Source: Oscillospiraceae bacterium
GTDB lineage: Bacteria; Bacillota; Clostridia; Oscillospirales; Ruminococcaceae
DNA length: 21,883 nt
Direction of reading: 5' to 3'
Assembly: GCA_020024475.1 (NCBI GenBank)
Contig: JAHHTS010000038.1
Span: 1-21,883 of the forward strand
Numbering within the stretch: position 1 is the stretch's first letter; every line of letters starts with the position of its first letter. The notes beneath the pieces are model-generated. The model saw only the letters and a program-made list of their open reading frames with translations, had not been told where the DNA came from and did not search any database. The position numbers were made by a program, and so were the translations under genes. Of this stretch, positions 14,819 through 21,883 are shown one piece after another.

Positions 14819-16006
14819 ATGAAAAAATTTTTAACGCTTCTTTTGGCAGTGCTTACTGCCATGAGTACATTTACCGGATGTGTTTCTGCACCTGGAGATG
14901 ACAGTGAAATACCAAATGAACCTTCAAAACCGTCCAGAGTTTACACACCTAATCCATTTACTGGTGTAAAAAAAGCTGATGATTACAAGTCTGGTCAAAG
15001 AGCTGTTGCAATCATGGTAAACAACATAGCTGTTTGTCGCCCTCAGCGTGGTTTATCACAAGCTTCATTGCTTTTTGAAAGCAAAGTTGAAGGTGGTATC
15101 ACTCGTTTTATGGGTATATTTGAAGATTATACAACACTTGATGATGTAGGCCCTGTTCGTTCAGGCCGTGACCAGTTTCTCCGCCTAGCAATGCCATTTC
15201 AAGCCCTCTACTGCCATATTGGACGCAGCGGTATCACTCAAACATACATTGATCAAAATGACTATAATGATTTTGATATTGATGGTAAATATAAATCCTT
15301 TCAATATCAAAGAAATCGTCCAGGTAAAGACAGCGAACATACCTGGTATACAAACGCTGATAAACTCAGTGATGCTATAGACAAATACGGATATGATATG
15401 AACAAAACATATTCAGACCCATTGTTTAATTTTGTTCCTTACGATAATGGTAATAACGGATTTAGAGAACTTAACGGAGATAGTGCTGAAGAAATATCAA
15501 TTATTCATTCAAAATCATACCGTACATACTTTGACTATGACTCATCGTCAAAAAAATATATGATGAGCCAGTACAATACATCAGTAGGTGCTAAAGAAGC
15601 TACAATTGATGAAAACAATAATGAGCAGCTTGGCTTTGAAAATGTATTAGTAGCATTTGCAGATATTCATGCTTATCCTTACCCAGGTGGAAACTTGGAC
15701 AAAAACGGAAATGATAAAGGTGATCCTGACTACCAGTGTGTAGAAATGGACTACGGCGGACTTGGCTTCTACTTTTCAAACGGTAAAGTAGAAAAAATTC
15801 GTTGGTTCAAAGGTGCTCCATATAGTAGACTTAATTTTACCGATATGGATGAAAACCCTCTTGAAATTAACTGCGGCAAAAGCTATATTGCTTTCGTAGA
15901 CCTTGACGAATATGATAATTTTAAATATGCTGGCACTGAGCAGGAAATTGCTGAAGACCCAGAATTACCTGTAAATGATAATGCAACAGAAACAGAATTT
16001 GAATAA
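14819..16006 (+). CDS. DUF3048 (YerB-like) lipoprotein
   Basis: A 395-residue exported protein. The first 20 residues form a lipoprotein signal peptide (KK, hydrophobic core, then TFTGC) with the lipidated cysteine at C21. A short Pro/Ser/Asp linker (22-45) leads to the DUF3048 domain, recognised by RAVAIMVNN (61-69), CRPQRGLSQASLLFESKVEGGITRFMG in two adjacent stretches (~73-99) and GPVRSGRDQFL (~111-121), which are hallmarks of B. subtilis YerB homologues. The biochemical role of this family is not established; a cell-wall-associated role outside the membrane is inferred from the signal peptide. AGGAG stands 8 nt before the ATG. The gene has its own consensus promoter and terminator, so it is monocistronic. 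The C terminus is acidic and Glu/Asn-rich. Confidence 0.88.
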   Translation: MKKFLTLLLAVLTAMSTFTGCVSAPGDDSEIPNEPSKPSRVYTPNPFTGVKKADDYKSGQRAVAIMVNNIAVCRPQRGLSQASLLFESKVEGGITRFMGIFEDYTTLDDVGPVRSGRDQFLRLAMPFQALYCHIGRSGITQTYIDQNDYNDFDIDGKYKSFQYQRNRPGKDSEHTWYTNADKLSDAIDKYGYDMNKTYSDPLFNFVPYDNGNNGFRELNGDSAEEISIIHSKSYRTYFDYDSSSKKYMMSQYNTSVGAKEATIDENNNEQLGFENVLVAFADIHAYPYPGGNLDKNGNDKGDPDYQCVEMDYGGLGFYFSNGKVEKIRWFKGAPYSRLNFTDMDENPLEINCGKSYIAFVDLDEYDNFKYAGTEQEIAEDPELPVNDNATETEFE

Positions 16007-16016
16007 AAATTTAATT

Positions 16017-16051
16017 AAAAAAAGACTGTATCATTTGATACAGTCTTTTTT
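16017..16051. terminator. bidirectional terminator between the lipoprotein and YfjL-like genes
   Basis: Stem GACTGTATCA (16024-16033) / TGATACAGTC (16036-16045), flanked by an A run on the left and a T run on the right. It can serve the plus-strand lipoprotein gene and the minus-strand sigma operon, whose last stop codon is at 16141. Confidence 0.88.
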
Positions 16052-16140
16052 AATAAGTAAGCTTAATATTTACAACTATGAGTTAAATAAAAGGAAACAT
16101 TCCTTTATCAAAAACATTGTAATATATTATTACTCGATAT

Positions 16141-16932
16141 TTATTTGTTGTTACAATAGTAACATTCATTTTTATGCCTTTCTTCCAGCTTTTGTACTAT
16201 TTTTTCGCTATAAAGTTCTTCCCTTGTCATATTAGTAGCAGTTAATAAAGAGCACTCGAGCTTAGGATTATCTGAAATTTGCTTATGTAGTGCAAAGCTA
16301 AAGTAATCCACATTATATCCGTTTTCTTGCAGTTCTACATCACATTTTTTCATCAGTTCTATTGCATCATTTATATTATATTCTTTAGGTATAGTATAAT
16401 CATAGTTATTTACTGAAAGGCTTATAGGAACTTCAATATTATTTTTATCAAAAGGCATATCTAAATAAAATTTATCTTTCCATTTGTCATCTATTATTGA
16501 AATTTCACCATTATTGAACTGTCCATACCAACCGCTATAATTCAAATCTAAATTATTTTTATCATTTAATATTTCATTAAAATTTTTACTTAATTCATCA
16601 CTTAATCTCTTTTGAGTATTATGGAAATTAGACACAGTATAATTATAGTTATCGAACTGTACTTTTCCATTTTCAACTTGTATATCGAAATTAGCATCGG
16701 TACTTCCGCTTTTCTTTACTGAAACTCTATAATTCAAAAAGCCTGGCAGAAATTTCATTTTATATATTTCGAAATTCTGATTGACATAGTGTTGAGATAA
16801 ATAGCTTTCAGCAGCTGATTTAACTATCATTTTTGTAAATGGATTTCCCAAGCAAATGCTTTCTATTATAAAACCTATAATAGCTAAAAAAACAAATAAT
16901 GATATTAGCATTTTTTTGAATATTTTCTTCAT
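16141..16932 (-). CDS. YfjL-like single-pass exported protein, third gene of the sigma-factor operon
   Basis: A 263-residue protein with one N-terminal hydrophobic segment (~8-28), then LGNPFTKMIVKSAAESYLSQHY and a ~230-residue hydrophilic, mostly extracytoplasmic region. The 'GNPxxK...A..YL...Y' stretch after the helix resembles the N-terminal region of YfjL-like proteins of Firmicutes, a family of unknown function. I see no enzymatic motif. A cysteine pair, CYYC, sits at the very C terminus (~257-260), an unusual feature that might bind metal or form a disulphide. AAAGGAG precedes the ATG, and the gene begins one base after the anti-sigma stop codon, so the two are cotranslated or at least cotranscribed. 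By position it may be a sensor or effector of the sigma/anti-sigma switch; this is inference. Confidence 0.7.
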   Translation of the reverse strand: MKKIFKKMLISLFVFLAIIGFIIESICLGNPFTKMIVKSAAESYLSQHYVNQNFEIYKMKFLPGFLNYRVSVKKSGSTDANFDIQVENGKVQFDNYNYTVSNFHNTQKRLSDELSKNFNEILNDKNNLDLNYSGWYGQFNNGEISIIDDKWKDKFYLDMPFDKNNIEVPISLSVNNYDYTIPKEYNINDAIELMKKCDVELQENGYNVDYFSFALHKQISDNPKLECSLLTATNMTREELYSEKIVQKLEERHKNECYYCNNK

Positions 16933-16933
16933 T

Positions 16934-17476
16934 TTATTTCTCCTTTAGAATATATTTTATAGCTATTTGATACGCAAAAACACCTAAACAACTAATTCCT
17001 AAAATAGCTAATGACATAAATATCGAATTCATACTTGGAAGATAATTTCCAACATAAATATCTATATACCTAATATAAAAGTCATTCAACATATAGCCAA
17101 AAAAAGCACTTGCAGGTATCAACACCCAGTATTTGCTTGTAAAAAAATATCCTATAAGACCTATGATTGGCAATACTATTAAAGCTATATAAAATCCTAT
17201 TTCAACAACTGATGATAAAAAGCCAACAACTGCAGCAAATATTACAAGTAACAATAGCCAAATAAAAGCAATAGTTTTTATACTTTTTACTAAGGCTTTT
17301 TCATCGTAGTTTTTATAATTAGATATAACCGATATATCCCCAAATAGTTCTCCGCATTCTTTGCAATTTGATATATGATGATAAACAGCCTTTTTAGTAT
17401 CTTCACTAGCTATATTATCCTTTACTAATGGAATAAGATCTTGACACACTGCGCAGCTCAAATTGTTTATACTCAT
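16934..17476 (-). CDS. membrane-bound anti-sigma factor with zinc-finger (ZAS-type) domain
   Basis: A 180-residue protein. The N-terminal ~45 residues form a putative zinc-finger anti-sigma domain: C8-x2-C11 and the hallmark H34-x3-C38-x2-C41 (HHISNCKEC). Such domains bind and hold ECF sigma factors at the membrane until a signal arrives. The rest (~65-178) contains four hydrophobic segments, more than the single helix of the classic anti-sigma design. The start codon overlaps the sigma-factor stop (ATGA at 17473-17476), with GGAGG upstream, which indicates translational coupling and a balanced 1:1 supply. The next gene starts one base after its stop. The signal it senses is unknown. Confidence 0.85.
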   Translation of the reverse strand: MSINNLSCAVCQDLIPLVKDNIASEDTKKAVYHHISNCKECGELFGDISVISNYKNYDEKALVKSIKTIAFIWLLLLVIFAAVVGFLSSVVEIGFYIALIVLPIIGLIGYFFTSKYWVLIPASAFFGYMLNDFYIRYIDIYVGNYLPSMNSIFMSLAILGISCLGVFAYQIAIKYILKEK

Positions 17477-17958
17477 ATCAATTCCTCCTTTTTTAATATC
17501 TCTTTAATCCATTTTTTTGTGCGAAAATCAATTACCCTTGCTGAATTTTCTGATATACCAATTTGTTCTCCTATTTCTTTATAAGAATATCCATCTATTC
17601 TCATTTTAACTATTTTTTGTGTTCTATCATCTTTTTTAGCAATCAACTGATCTATATAATTAAGTACATTTTTATCATAAATCTGTTTTTCACAGTCATA
17701 CTCAAGATAATTCATCAAAAAATCTTCATATTGCACAATATCATTGTTTCTAAAAGTTTGTAGCCATAAATTTCTTGCTATTCCAAACAACCATGTTTTT
17801 ATTGATGATTCACCTTTAAACGACATTGCTCCTTGTATAGCCTTTAAAAAAGTTTCACTACATAAATCTTCAGATAACGATTCGTTATGAGTTAAGCTAA
17901 ACAGATAAAAGTACACATCTTTCTGGTATTCCAAATATATTCTTTTAATATCTACCAC
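17473..17958 (-). CDS. ECF-type RNA polymerase sigma factor
   Basis: A 161-residue sigma-70 family protein with only regions 2 and 4, the ECF layout. Region 2 spans ~5-70 (IYLEYQKDVYFYLFSLTHNE, LSEDLCSETFLKAI, SIKTWLFGIARNLW), which melts and reads the -10. Region 4 spans ~100-155 (DDRTQKIVKMRIDGYSYKEI, GEQIGISENSARV), a helix-turn-helix that reads the -35. The start is GTG at 17958, 11 nt after GAGGAGG; no better start is visible. It is followed, with an ATGA overlap, by its zinc-finger anti-sigma factor and a YfjL-like exported protein, so it is probably membrane-regulated. A candidate autoregulated promoter lies directly upstream. Confidence 0.92.
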   Translation of the reverse strand: MVDIKRIYLEYQKDVYFYLFSLTHNESLSEDLCSETFLKAIQGAMSFKGESSIKTWLFGIARNLWLQTFRNNDIVQYEDFLMNYLEYDCEKQIYDKNVLNYIDQLIAKKDDRTQKIVKMRIDGYSYKEIGEQIGISENSARVIDFRTKKWIKEILKKEELI

Positions 17959-17988
17959 AAATTTATTTTCCTCCTCACTTTTATCAAT

Positions 17989-18016
17989 TAGTCACAAATA
18001 ATCTCATTTTGTTACA
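17989..18016 (-). promoter_or_regulatory. candidate autoregulated ECF promoter of the sigma operon
   Basis: On the minus strand, TGTAAC (18011-18016) resembles the AAC-containing -35 of ECF-dependent promoters. It is followed after 16 bp by TGACTA (17989-17994) as a possible -10. The predicted start lies just upstream of the GAGGAGG site, giving a leader of ~25 nt. No good sigma-A promoter is seen at this position. Confidence 0.4.
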
Positions 18017-18210
18017 AATTATTTTATAAATGTATTTTTATCTTTGTAATCTTTTTATTTCATCACAAAAAAGTTAATGTGATAATCAAATATAAAAAAC
18101 ACCTATAAATAAACCGTAGTCAATATGTATTTTATATTAGATAGTTTCAATTTATCTAATTTTAAATTTATATAGTTTGCAACATCAAAGTTTATATATA
18201 AAAATAAAAT
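18017..18210. other. AT-rich stretch without recognisable features
   Basis: Between the sigma-operon promoter and the tandem terminators of rplM-rpsI I see no credible reading frame, ribosome binding site or hairpin. It completes the 17959-18314 gene-free interval, whose other parts are listed separately. Confidence 0.5.
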
Positions 18211-18253
18211 AGCAATTTAGATAAGCGTTATTGTTATGCTTAACTAAATTGCT
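18211..18253 (-). terminator. second, imperfect hairpin downstream of the rpsI terminator
   Basis: AGCAATTTAG (18211-18220) pairs with CTAAATTGCT (18244-18253). After one A/A mismatch TAAGC pairs with GCTTA, leaving an 11-nt loop. On the minus strand it is followed by ATTTTATTTTTA. It may be a back-up terminator, or an unrelated inverted repeat. Confidence 0.45.
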
Positions 18254-18266
18254 AATTTATTTTGAC

Positions 18267-18297
18267 AACAAAAAAGCCCCAAATAATGGGGCTTTTG
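18267..18297 (-). terminator. terminator of the rplM-rpsI operon
   Basis: Stem GCCCCA (18276-18281) / TGGGGC (18287-18292) with a 5-nt loop, extended by A-T pairs. On the minus strand it is followed by TTTTTTGTTG. It lies about 18 bases after the rpsI stop codon. Confidence 0.92.
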
Positions 18298-18314
18298 ATT
18301 CCAATACGATAAAA

Positions 18315-18713
18315 TTAACGTTTTGAGAACTGTGGTGCACGACGAGCTGCTTTGAGACCGTATTTTTTTCTTTCTTTCATACGTGGATCTCTTGTCAAGA
18401 AGCCTGCTTTTTTGAGCTGTGGACGAAGATTTTCGTCATACTGAAGAAGAGCTCTTGAAAGGCCGTGACGGATAGCACCAGCCTGACCAGAAACGCCACC
18501 ACCGATAACATTAACAACAATATCAAATTTGTCAGCTGTTTCTGTAAGTGTAACTGGCTGACGAACGATAAGTTTCAATGTGTCAAGACCGAAGTAATCA
18601 TCTATATCTCTACCATTGATTGTAATTTTACCACTACCGCTGTAAACTCTAACTCTTGCTACGGAAGATTTACGACGGCCTGTACCGTAAAAATATGCTT
18701 TTGTTTCGTACAT
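18315..18713 (-). CDS. rpsI: 30S ribosomal protein S9
   Basis: 132 residues, normal for bacterial S9. It shows the conserved opening YGTGRRKSSVARVRV (~9-23), the glycine-rich VIGGGVSGQAGAIRHGLSRAL (two adjacent stretches, ~69-89), RDPRMKERKKYG and the basic tail ending RAPQFSKR, which reaches into the P site of the ribosome and contacts tRNA. AGGAGG is 8 nt before the ATG. The gene follows rplM by 19 nt, the conserved bacterial order, and ends at a strong terminator. Confidence 0.98.
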   Translation of the reverse strand: MYETKAYFYGTGRRKSSVARVRVYSGSGKITINGRDIDDYFGLDTLKLIVRQPVTLTETADKFDIVVNVIGGGVSGQAGAIRHGLSRALLQYDENLRPQLKKAGFLTRDPRMKERKKYGLKAARRAPQFSKR

Positions 18714-18732
18714 TATTTTATCCTCCTACAAA

Positions 18733-19161
18733 TTAAAATTCAACAGCTACTGGTTTCTGAGCAGCATTTTTATGTTCAGCGCCTTTGTAAGCACGAAGTC
18801 TTGTCAATGCTTTATCACCAAGTTTGTTGTTTGGAAGCATGCCTTTAACAGCAAGCATCATAGCTTTATCAGCCTGTGTTGCCATCAATGTGCGATAGTT
18901 AACAGCTTTCATGCCACCAATCCAACCTGTGTGATGGTAGTAGAATTTTTTATCCAATTTTGAACCTGTAAGAACAGCTTTGTCACAATTTATGATAACA
19001 ACATGATCACCACAGTCAACATTTGGAGTAAATGTAACTTTATTTTTGCCTCTGAGAATGTCAGCAGCTTTAACAGCAACGCGACCGAGTGGTTTGCCGG
19101 CAGCATCAATGATGTACCATTTGCGTTCTACTGTTTCTGGTTTCTGAAGAAAAGTACTCAT
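18733..19161 (-). CDS. rplM: 50S ribosomal protein L13
   Basis: 142 residues, the standard length. Family motifs are present in order: ERKWYIIDAAGKPLGRVAVKAADILRG in two adjacent stretches (~12-38), the YYHHTGWIGG loop (~74-83), AVKGMLPNNKLG and LRAYKGAEHKNAAQKP near the C terminus. L13 is an early-assembling 50S protein that binds 23S rRNA. AGGGGGA precedes the ATG by 6 nt. It is the first gene of the rplM-rpsI operon, with a consensus sigma-A promoter and a ~60-nt leader that holds a small GAAA-capped hairpin, a candidate autoregulatory site. Confidence 0.98.
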   Translation of the reverse strand: MSTFLQKPETVERKWYIIDAAGKPLGRVAVKAADILRGKNKVTFTPNVDCGDHVVIINCDKAVLTGSKLDKKFYYHHTGWIGGMKAVNYRTLMATQADKAMMLAVKGMLPNNKLGDKALTRLRAYKGAEHKNAAQKPVAVEF

Positions 19162-19208
19162 AATATCCCCCTGATAAAATTTTATAAATATTATTTAACA
19201 AAATTAAA

Positions 19209-19222
19209 AACCCTTTCGGGTG
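19209..19222 (-). promoter_or_regulatory. leader hairpin, possible L13-leader-type autoregulatory element
   Basis: On the minus strand ACCC-GAAA-GGGT forms a 4-bp stem with a GNRA tetraloop, just after the predicted transcript start and followed by a U run. Firmicute rplM transcripts are known to carry a ribosomal protein leader (L13 leader family). The position fits, but I could not verify the family structure. Confidence 0.45.
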
Positions 19223-19229
19223 TAGTAAT

Positions 19230-19258
19230 AATATACCAAAGTAAATGCTAAAAGTCAA
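19230..19258 (-). promoter_or_regulatory. sigma-A promoter of rplM-rpsI
   Basis: On the minus strand, TTGACT (19253-19258), a 17-bp spacer and TATATT (19230-19235). It is one of the best promoters in the window, as expected for ribosomal protein genes. Confidence 0.8.
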
Positions 19259-19383
19259 TGATTTTAAACTAAAATTTTAATTAAATCAAATATATCTCTT
19301 TTTTTCTCTCACTTTTGCGCCTTTATCTCGATTTTACTCAAAAGGCAAAATACAATTCTTTTAATAATTTAAATAAATTTAGC

Positions 19384-19412
19384 TTGTTTTATTTATATAA
19401 AAAGCATATACT
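19384..19412 (+). promoter_or_regulatory. sigma-A promoter of the ttcA-like/alr operon
   Basis: TTGTTT (19384-19389), a 17-bp spacer and TATACT (19407-19412). Divergent from the rplM promoter within the 302-bp gap 19162-19463; the middle of that gap (19259-19383) shows nothing else. Confidence 0.55.
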
Positions 19413-19463
19413 ATACAATATATGCAGTAATATTTGCTGGTTAATTATAATAATGAGGTTTTT

Positions 19464-20204
19464 ATGTCAAAATATTTTCAACGATTGTGTGGTCTTTCAC
19501 GCAAAGCCATTATGCAATACAATATGCTTAGTGATGGTGATAGAGTATGTATAGGTGTTTCAGGTGGTAAAGATAGTGTTGCACTTGTACTCGCTCTTTC
19601 TAGTCTTCGCAGATATATAGGTATTGATTTTTCCATTGTAGCTGTAACTCTAGACCCACGATTTTTCTCCAAAGACACTGATTATTCATCCTTACAAAAA
19701 ATGTTCAGTGAAAATGATATTGAATATGTTGTAAAGCGTACCGAAATAGGACCTATAATTTTTGATGAAAGAAAGGAGTCCAATCCCTGTTCTCTTTGTG
19801 CTAGGATGCGTAGAGGGGCTTTACATGATATTGCTAAAGAACTTAATTGCAACAAAATTGCATTAGGTCACCATCTTGATGATGCAATAGAAACATTCTA
19901 TATGAATCTTTGGAACGAAGGAAGAATAGGAACTTTTTCACCTGTCACCTATCTTTCTAGAAAAGATGTAACAATGATAAGACCACTTGTTCTAGCTTGT
20001 GAATCTGATGTTATCAAAGCTGTAAATGAGTTAAAAATTCCTATCGTAAAATCTATATGCCCTATGGATGGAGTTTCAAATAGGCAAAATATGAAAAATT
20101 TTGTAATAGAAAAATGTAAAAATGATCCATCATTTAGAGCTAAGAGCCTGAATGCTTTTCAAAAAAAGGACTTAGACGGATGGGGAATAAAAAGCGATAA
20201 ATAG
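19464..20204 (+). CDS. TtcA/TtuA-family tRNA thiolation enzyme (PP-loop, Fe-S cysteines)
   Basis: A 246-residue N-type ATP pyrophosphatase. The PP-loop SGGKDS (33-38) adenylates the target base. C109-x2-C112 (NPCSLCARMRRG) and a distant C199 (SICPMDG) match the three cysteines that ligate the [4Fe-4S] cluster in TtcA, which makes 2-thiocytidine at position 32 of tRNA. HHLDDAIET (~134-142) is the family's second conserved block. I start at ATG 19464 because GAGG lies 7 nt upstream; a TTG at 19434 in the same frame has no binding site. Alanine racemase follows after 12 nt, so the two form an operon. The family also includes TtuA-like enzymes, and the exact base modified is not certain. Confidence 0.85.
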   Translation: MSKYFQRLCGLSRKAIMQYNMLSDGDRVCIGVSGGKDSVALVLALSSLRRYIGIDFSIVAVTLDPRFFSKDTDYSSLQKMFSENDIEYVVKRTEIGPIIFDERKESNPCSLCARMRRGALHDIAKELNCNKIALGHHLDDAIETFYMNLWNEGRIGTFSPVTYLSRKDVTMIRPLVLACESDVIKAVNELKIPIVKSICPMDGVSNRQNMKNFVIEKCKNDPSFRAKSLNAFQKKDLDGWGIKSDK

Positions 20205-20216
20205 AAGGAGAAAAAT

Positions 20217-21371
20217 ATGGAGCTGCGAGAAAAACACTGTTGGGCTGAAATTAACATTGATGCCATAAAAAGCAATTACAATCTCATAAAAGATACGTTC
20301 GGACGACCTTTTTACACTGTTGTTAAAGCTGATGCATATGGTCATGGTGCGAAATATATTGCGAAAATTTATAGCGAACTTGATACTTTTGGTTTAGCTG
20401 TTTCATCTTTTTATGAAGCTATGGAGTTGAGAAATGCAGGTATCACAAAGCCTATTCTAATTCTTGGATATACTGAGCCTGACAAAGCTTACGACTTATT
20501 CAAAAATAATCTTACACAAACAGTTTTTAGTCTTGAATATGCTGAAAATTTAAGTAAATATGCATTATACCCTATCGATTGTCATGTAAAACTTGATACT
20601 GGTATGGGGAGAATTGGTTTTGATCTTATAAGCAACAAAGAGAATGCACAAGGTGAGATTAAAAAACTTTTGAATATACCTAACCTTAAATTTACCGGAA
20701 TGTTCAGTCACTTTCCTGCTGCTGATGCTGTTGATGCAGAATCTTTGATTTACACACAAAACCGGATTGATTTATTCGATGAAACTGCAAAACTTATGAA
20801 AAGCTGGGGATTCGATTTAAAAATTCTTCATGGTCAAAACTCTGCTGGTATTGCCAGAAAGCTCAATGGTCCTTATAACACGATGCGTGCAGGCATAATT
20901 TTATATGGTACCAATCCGTCAGATGAGGTTATTCTTCCTGGACTAAAAAAAGCAATGGAGCTAAAAACTATTGTTACACATGTAAAAATAATAAAAGCAG
21001 GAAGAAAAATCAGTTATGGGCTACATTATACTGCAGAAAAAGACACAACTGTTGCAACTTTAGCTTGCGGGTACGCAGATGGTGTGCCTCGTCTTTTATC
21101 TTTTGTAGGACATAAAGTTAAAATCGGAGATAGTTACTATCCTATTATCGGAAACATTTGCATGGACCAACTTATGATTGATGTTACAGGGAGCAATGTT
21201 AGTGTTGGTGATGAGGTGCTTGTTTTTGGTGGTGATGGAGAAAACAGTATTGAAAATGTTGCAAATAAAGTTTACACTATTCCATATGAAATAATGTGTG
21301 GTTTAACAAAGCGCGTTCCAAGAGTTTATAAAGAAAATAAAAAAATTGTACATATAGAATACGGAATATAA
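20217..21371 (+). CDS. alr: alanine racemase
   Basis: A PLP-dependent enzyme that interconverts L- and D-alanine and so supplies D-alanine for peptidoglycan. 384 residues, normal length. The PLP-binding lysine is K37 in FYTVVKADAYGHG (32-44), at the start of the TIM barrel. The second catalytic residue is Y267 in the C-terminal beta domain (ISYGLHYT). RAGIILYG carries the PLP-phosphate-contacting Tyr, and GNICMDQLMIDV is the substrate-contacting CMD motif. AGAAGGAG precedes the ATG. It is the second gene of the ttcA-like operon, with a 12-nt gap, and a strong terminator follows. The pairing with a tRNA thiolation gene has no obvious functional logic. Confidence 0.96.
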   Translation: MELREKHCWAEINIDAIKSNYNLIKDTFGRPFYTVVKADAYGHGAKYIAKIYSELDTFGLAVSSFYEAMELRNAGITKPILILGYTEPDKAYDLFKNNLTQTVFSLEYAENLSKYALYPIDCHVKLDTGMGRIGFDLISNKENAQGEIKKLLNIPNLKFTGMFSHFPAADAVDAESLIYTQNRIDLFDETAKLMKSWGFDLKILHGQNSAGIARKLNGPYNTMRAGIILYGTNPSDEVILPGLKKAMELKTIVTHVKIIKAGRKISYGLHYTAEKDTTVATLACGYADGVPRLLSFVGHKVKIGDSYYPIIGNICMDQLMIDVTGSNVSVGDEVLVFGGDGENSIENVANKVYTIPYEIMCGLTKRVPRVYKENKKIVHIEYGI

Positions 21372-21399
21372 TCAAACTTTGCTTGAATATCTGAATTTT

Positions 21400-21431
21400 A
21401 AAAAAGTAGGCACCTTTGTGTCTACTTTTTT
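21400..21431 (+). terminator. terminator of the ttcA-like/alr operon
   Basis: AAAAAGTAGGCAC (21401-21413) pairs with GTGTCTACTTTTT (21418-21430), including one G-T pair, with a CTTT loop and a terminal T run. Confidence 0.92.
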
Positions 21432-21883
21432 ATGTATAATTATATGTATTAGTTTTAAAAATAGAAGAATATTAAGAGCAATTGATAGTATAGTCACTAA
21501 TTTAAAATTACGATTTACATAGAAATAATTAGATTTCATAAAGCATTAACTAACATACAATTTCAAGATTTATTGCAATCATACTAAATAATGTCAGTAA
21601 TATTTTCAAAAAGAACATACTAGTACAACTTGTAGTAAACGATATGATGAATTATATACAAATAAAATCATTTTTGATTAACAAAATCTTAAATGATAAC
21701 TCCAAATTAAATTAAGAAATTAAGTCAATACATCTTTATAAAGTTATATTCATCAATTAATATTATCTCACTAAAAATATAAAAATAGTAAAAACAAAAT
21801 AAATATATGTAAGCAAGCGAGTATTGATTTACTAACATTTATTAATATGTAATAAAAAATTCACATTATATTCTGAAATAATA
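21432..21883. other. gene-free AT-rich end of the window
   Basis: No reading frame with a ribosome binding site, no strong hairpin and no repeat stands out in these 452 bases. The sequence is very AT-rich and stops are frequent in all frames. It may be the upstream region of a gene beyond the window edge. Confidence 0.6.

Noticed and set aside
18465..18848. 127-codon open frame on the plus strand
   Set aside because: Antisense across rpsI and rplM. Its residues simply mirror the ribosomal protein codons.
1..21883. Mobile elements, phage genes, CRISPR arrays, tRNA or rRNA genes
   Set aside because: I found no transposase, integrase, terminal repeat, regularly spaced repeat or cloverleaf-like sequence. 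The gene set and base composition look uniformly chromosomal.

Overview
The window is AT-rich DNA from a low-GC Gram-positive bacterium, most likely an anaerobic member of the Clostridia (possibly an Oscillospiraceae/Ruminococcaceae-type lineage; this is inferred from gene content and was not tested by a search). Supporting signs are the class III fructose-1,6-bisphosphatase, a SpoIIE sporulation phosphatase, strong AGGAGG-type ribosome binding sites, occasional TTG/GTG starts, consensus sigma-A promoters with 17-bp spacers and many short U-tailed hairpin terminators. No mobile element, CRISPR array, tRNA or rRNA was seen. Most of the window looks like ordinary chromosomal core.

Layout: (1) 111-1319 is an MFS transporter on the plus strand, facing a minus-strand orphan membrane protein (1377-2183) across a shared bidirectional terminator. 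(2) 2251-4470 is spoIIE on the minus strand, with a tandem pair of Spo0A-box-like sites one helical turn apart upstream of its -10. (3) 4657-5237 is a small orphan gene whose 3' end appears broken by an in-frame TGA and then a frameshift in a T7 run. (4) 5375-9384 holds three minus-strand sugar-phosphate genes, each with its own strong promoter: a PfkB/ribokinase-like kinase, class III fbp and class II fba. (5) 9463-10305 is an OGG1-like DNA glycosylase. The 394-bp divergent spacer after it contains a 14-bp perfect inverted repeat and a cluster of TTTTCAAC/TTTTCGAC elements that ends in a consensus Spo0A box. (6) 10700-14558 on the plus strand holds an 83-aa tail-anchored orphan, a SpoU/RlmB-type RNA methyltransferase and a ~904-aa protein with a P1B-type ATPase architecture that has lost every catalytic motif I could locate. 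(7) 14819-16006 is a YerB-like DUF3048 lipoprotein. (8) 16141-17958 on the minus strand is an ECF sigma factor, zinc-finger membrane anti-sigma factor and YfjL-like exported protein, translationally packed. (9) 18315-19161 is the rplM-rpsI ribosomal operon with a consensus promoter, a candidate leader hairpin and tandem terminators. (10) 19464-21371 on the plus strand is a TtcA-like thiolase followed 12 nt later by alanine racemase. The last 450 bp hold no gene.

Two themes stand out. The first is sporulation-linked regulation: spoIIE, plus a second Spo0A-box-like cluster in front of the 83-aa orphan/RlmB/pseudo-ATPase group. The second is the pseudo-ATPase itself, which keeps the eight-helix P1B plan but carries a ~350-residue charged N-terminal tail and no DKTGT, CPC, TGE or GDGxND motif. 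It is the best candidate here for an undescribed function.
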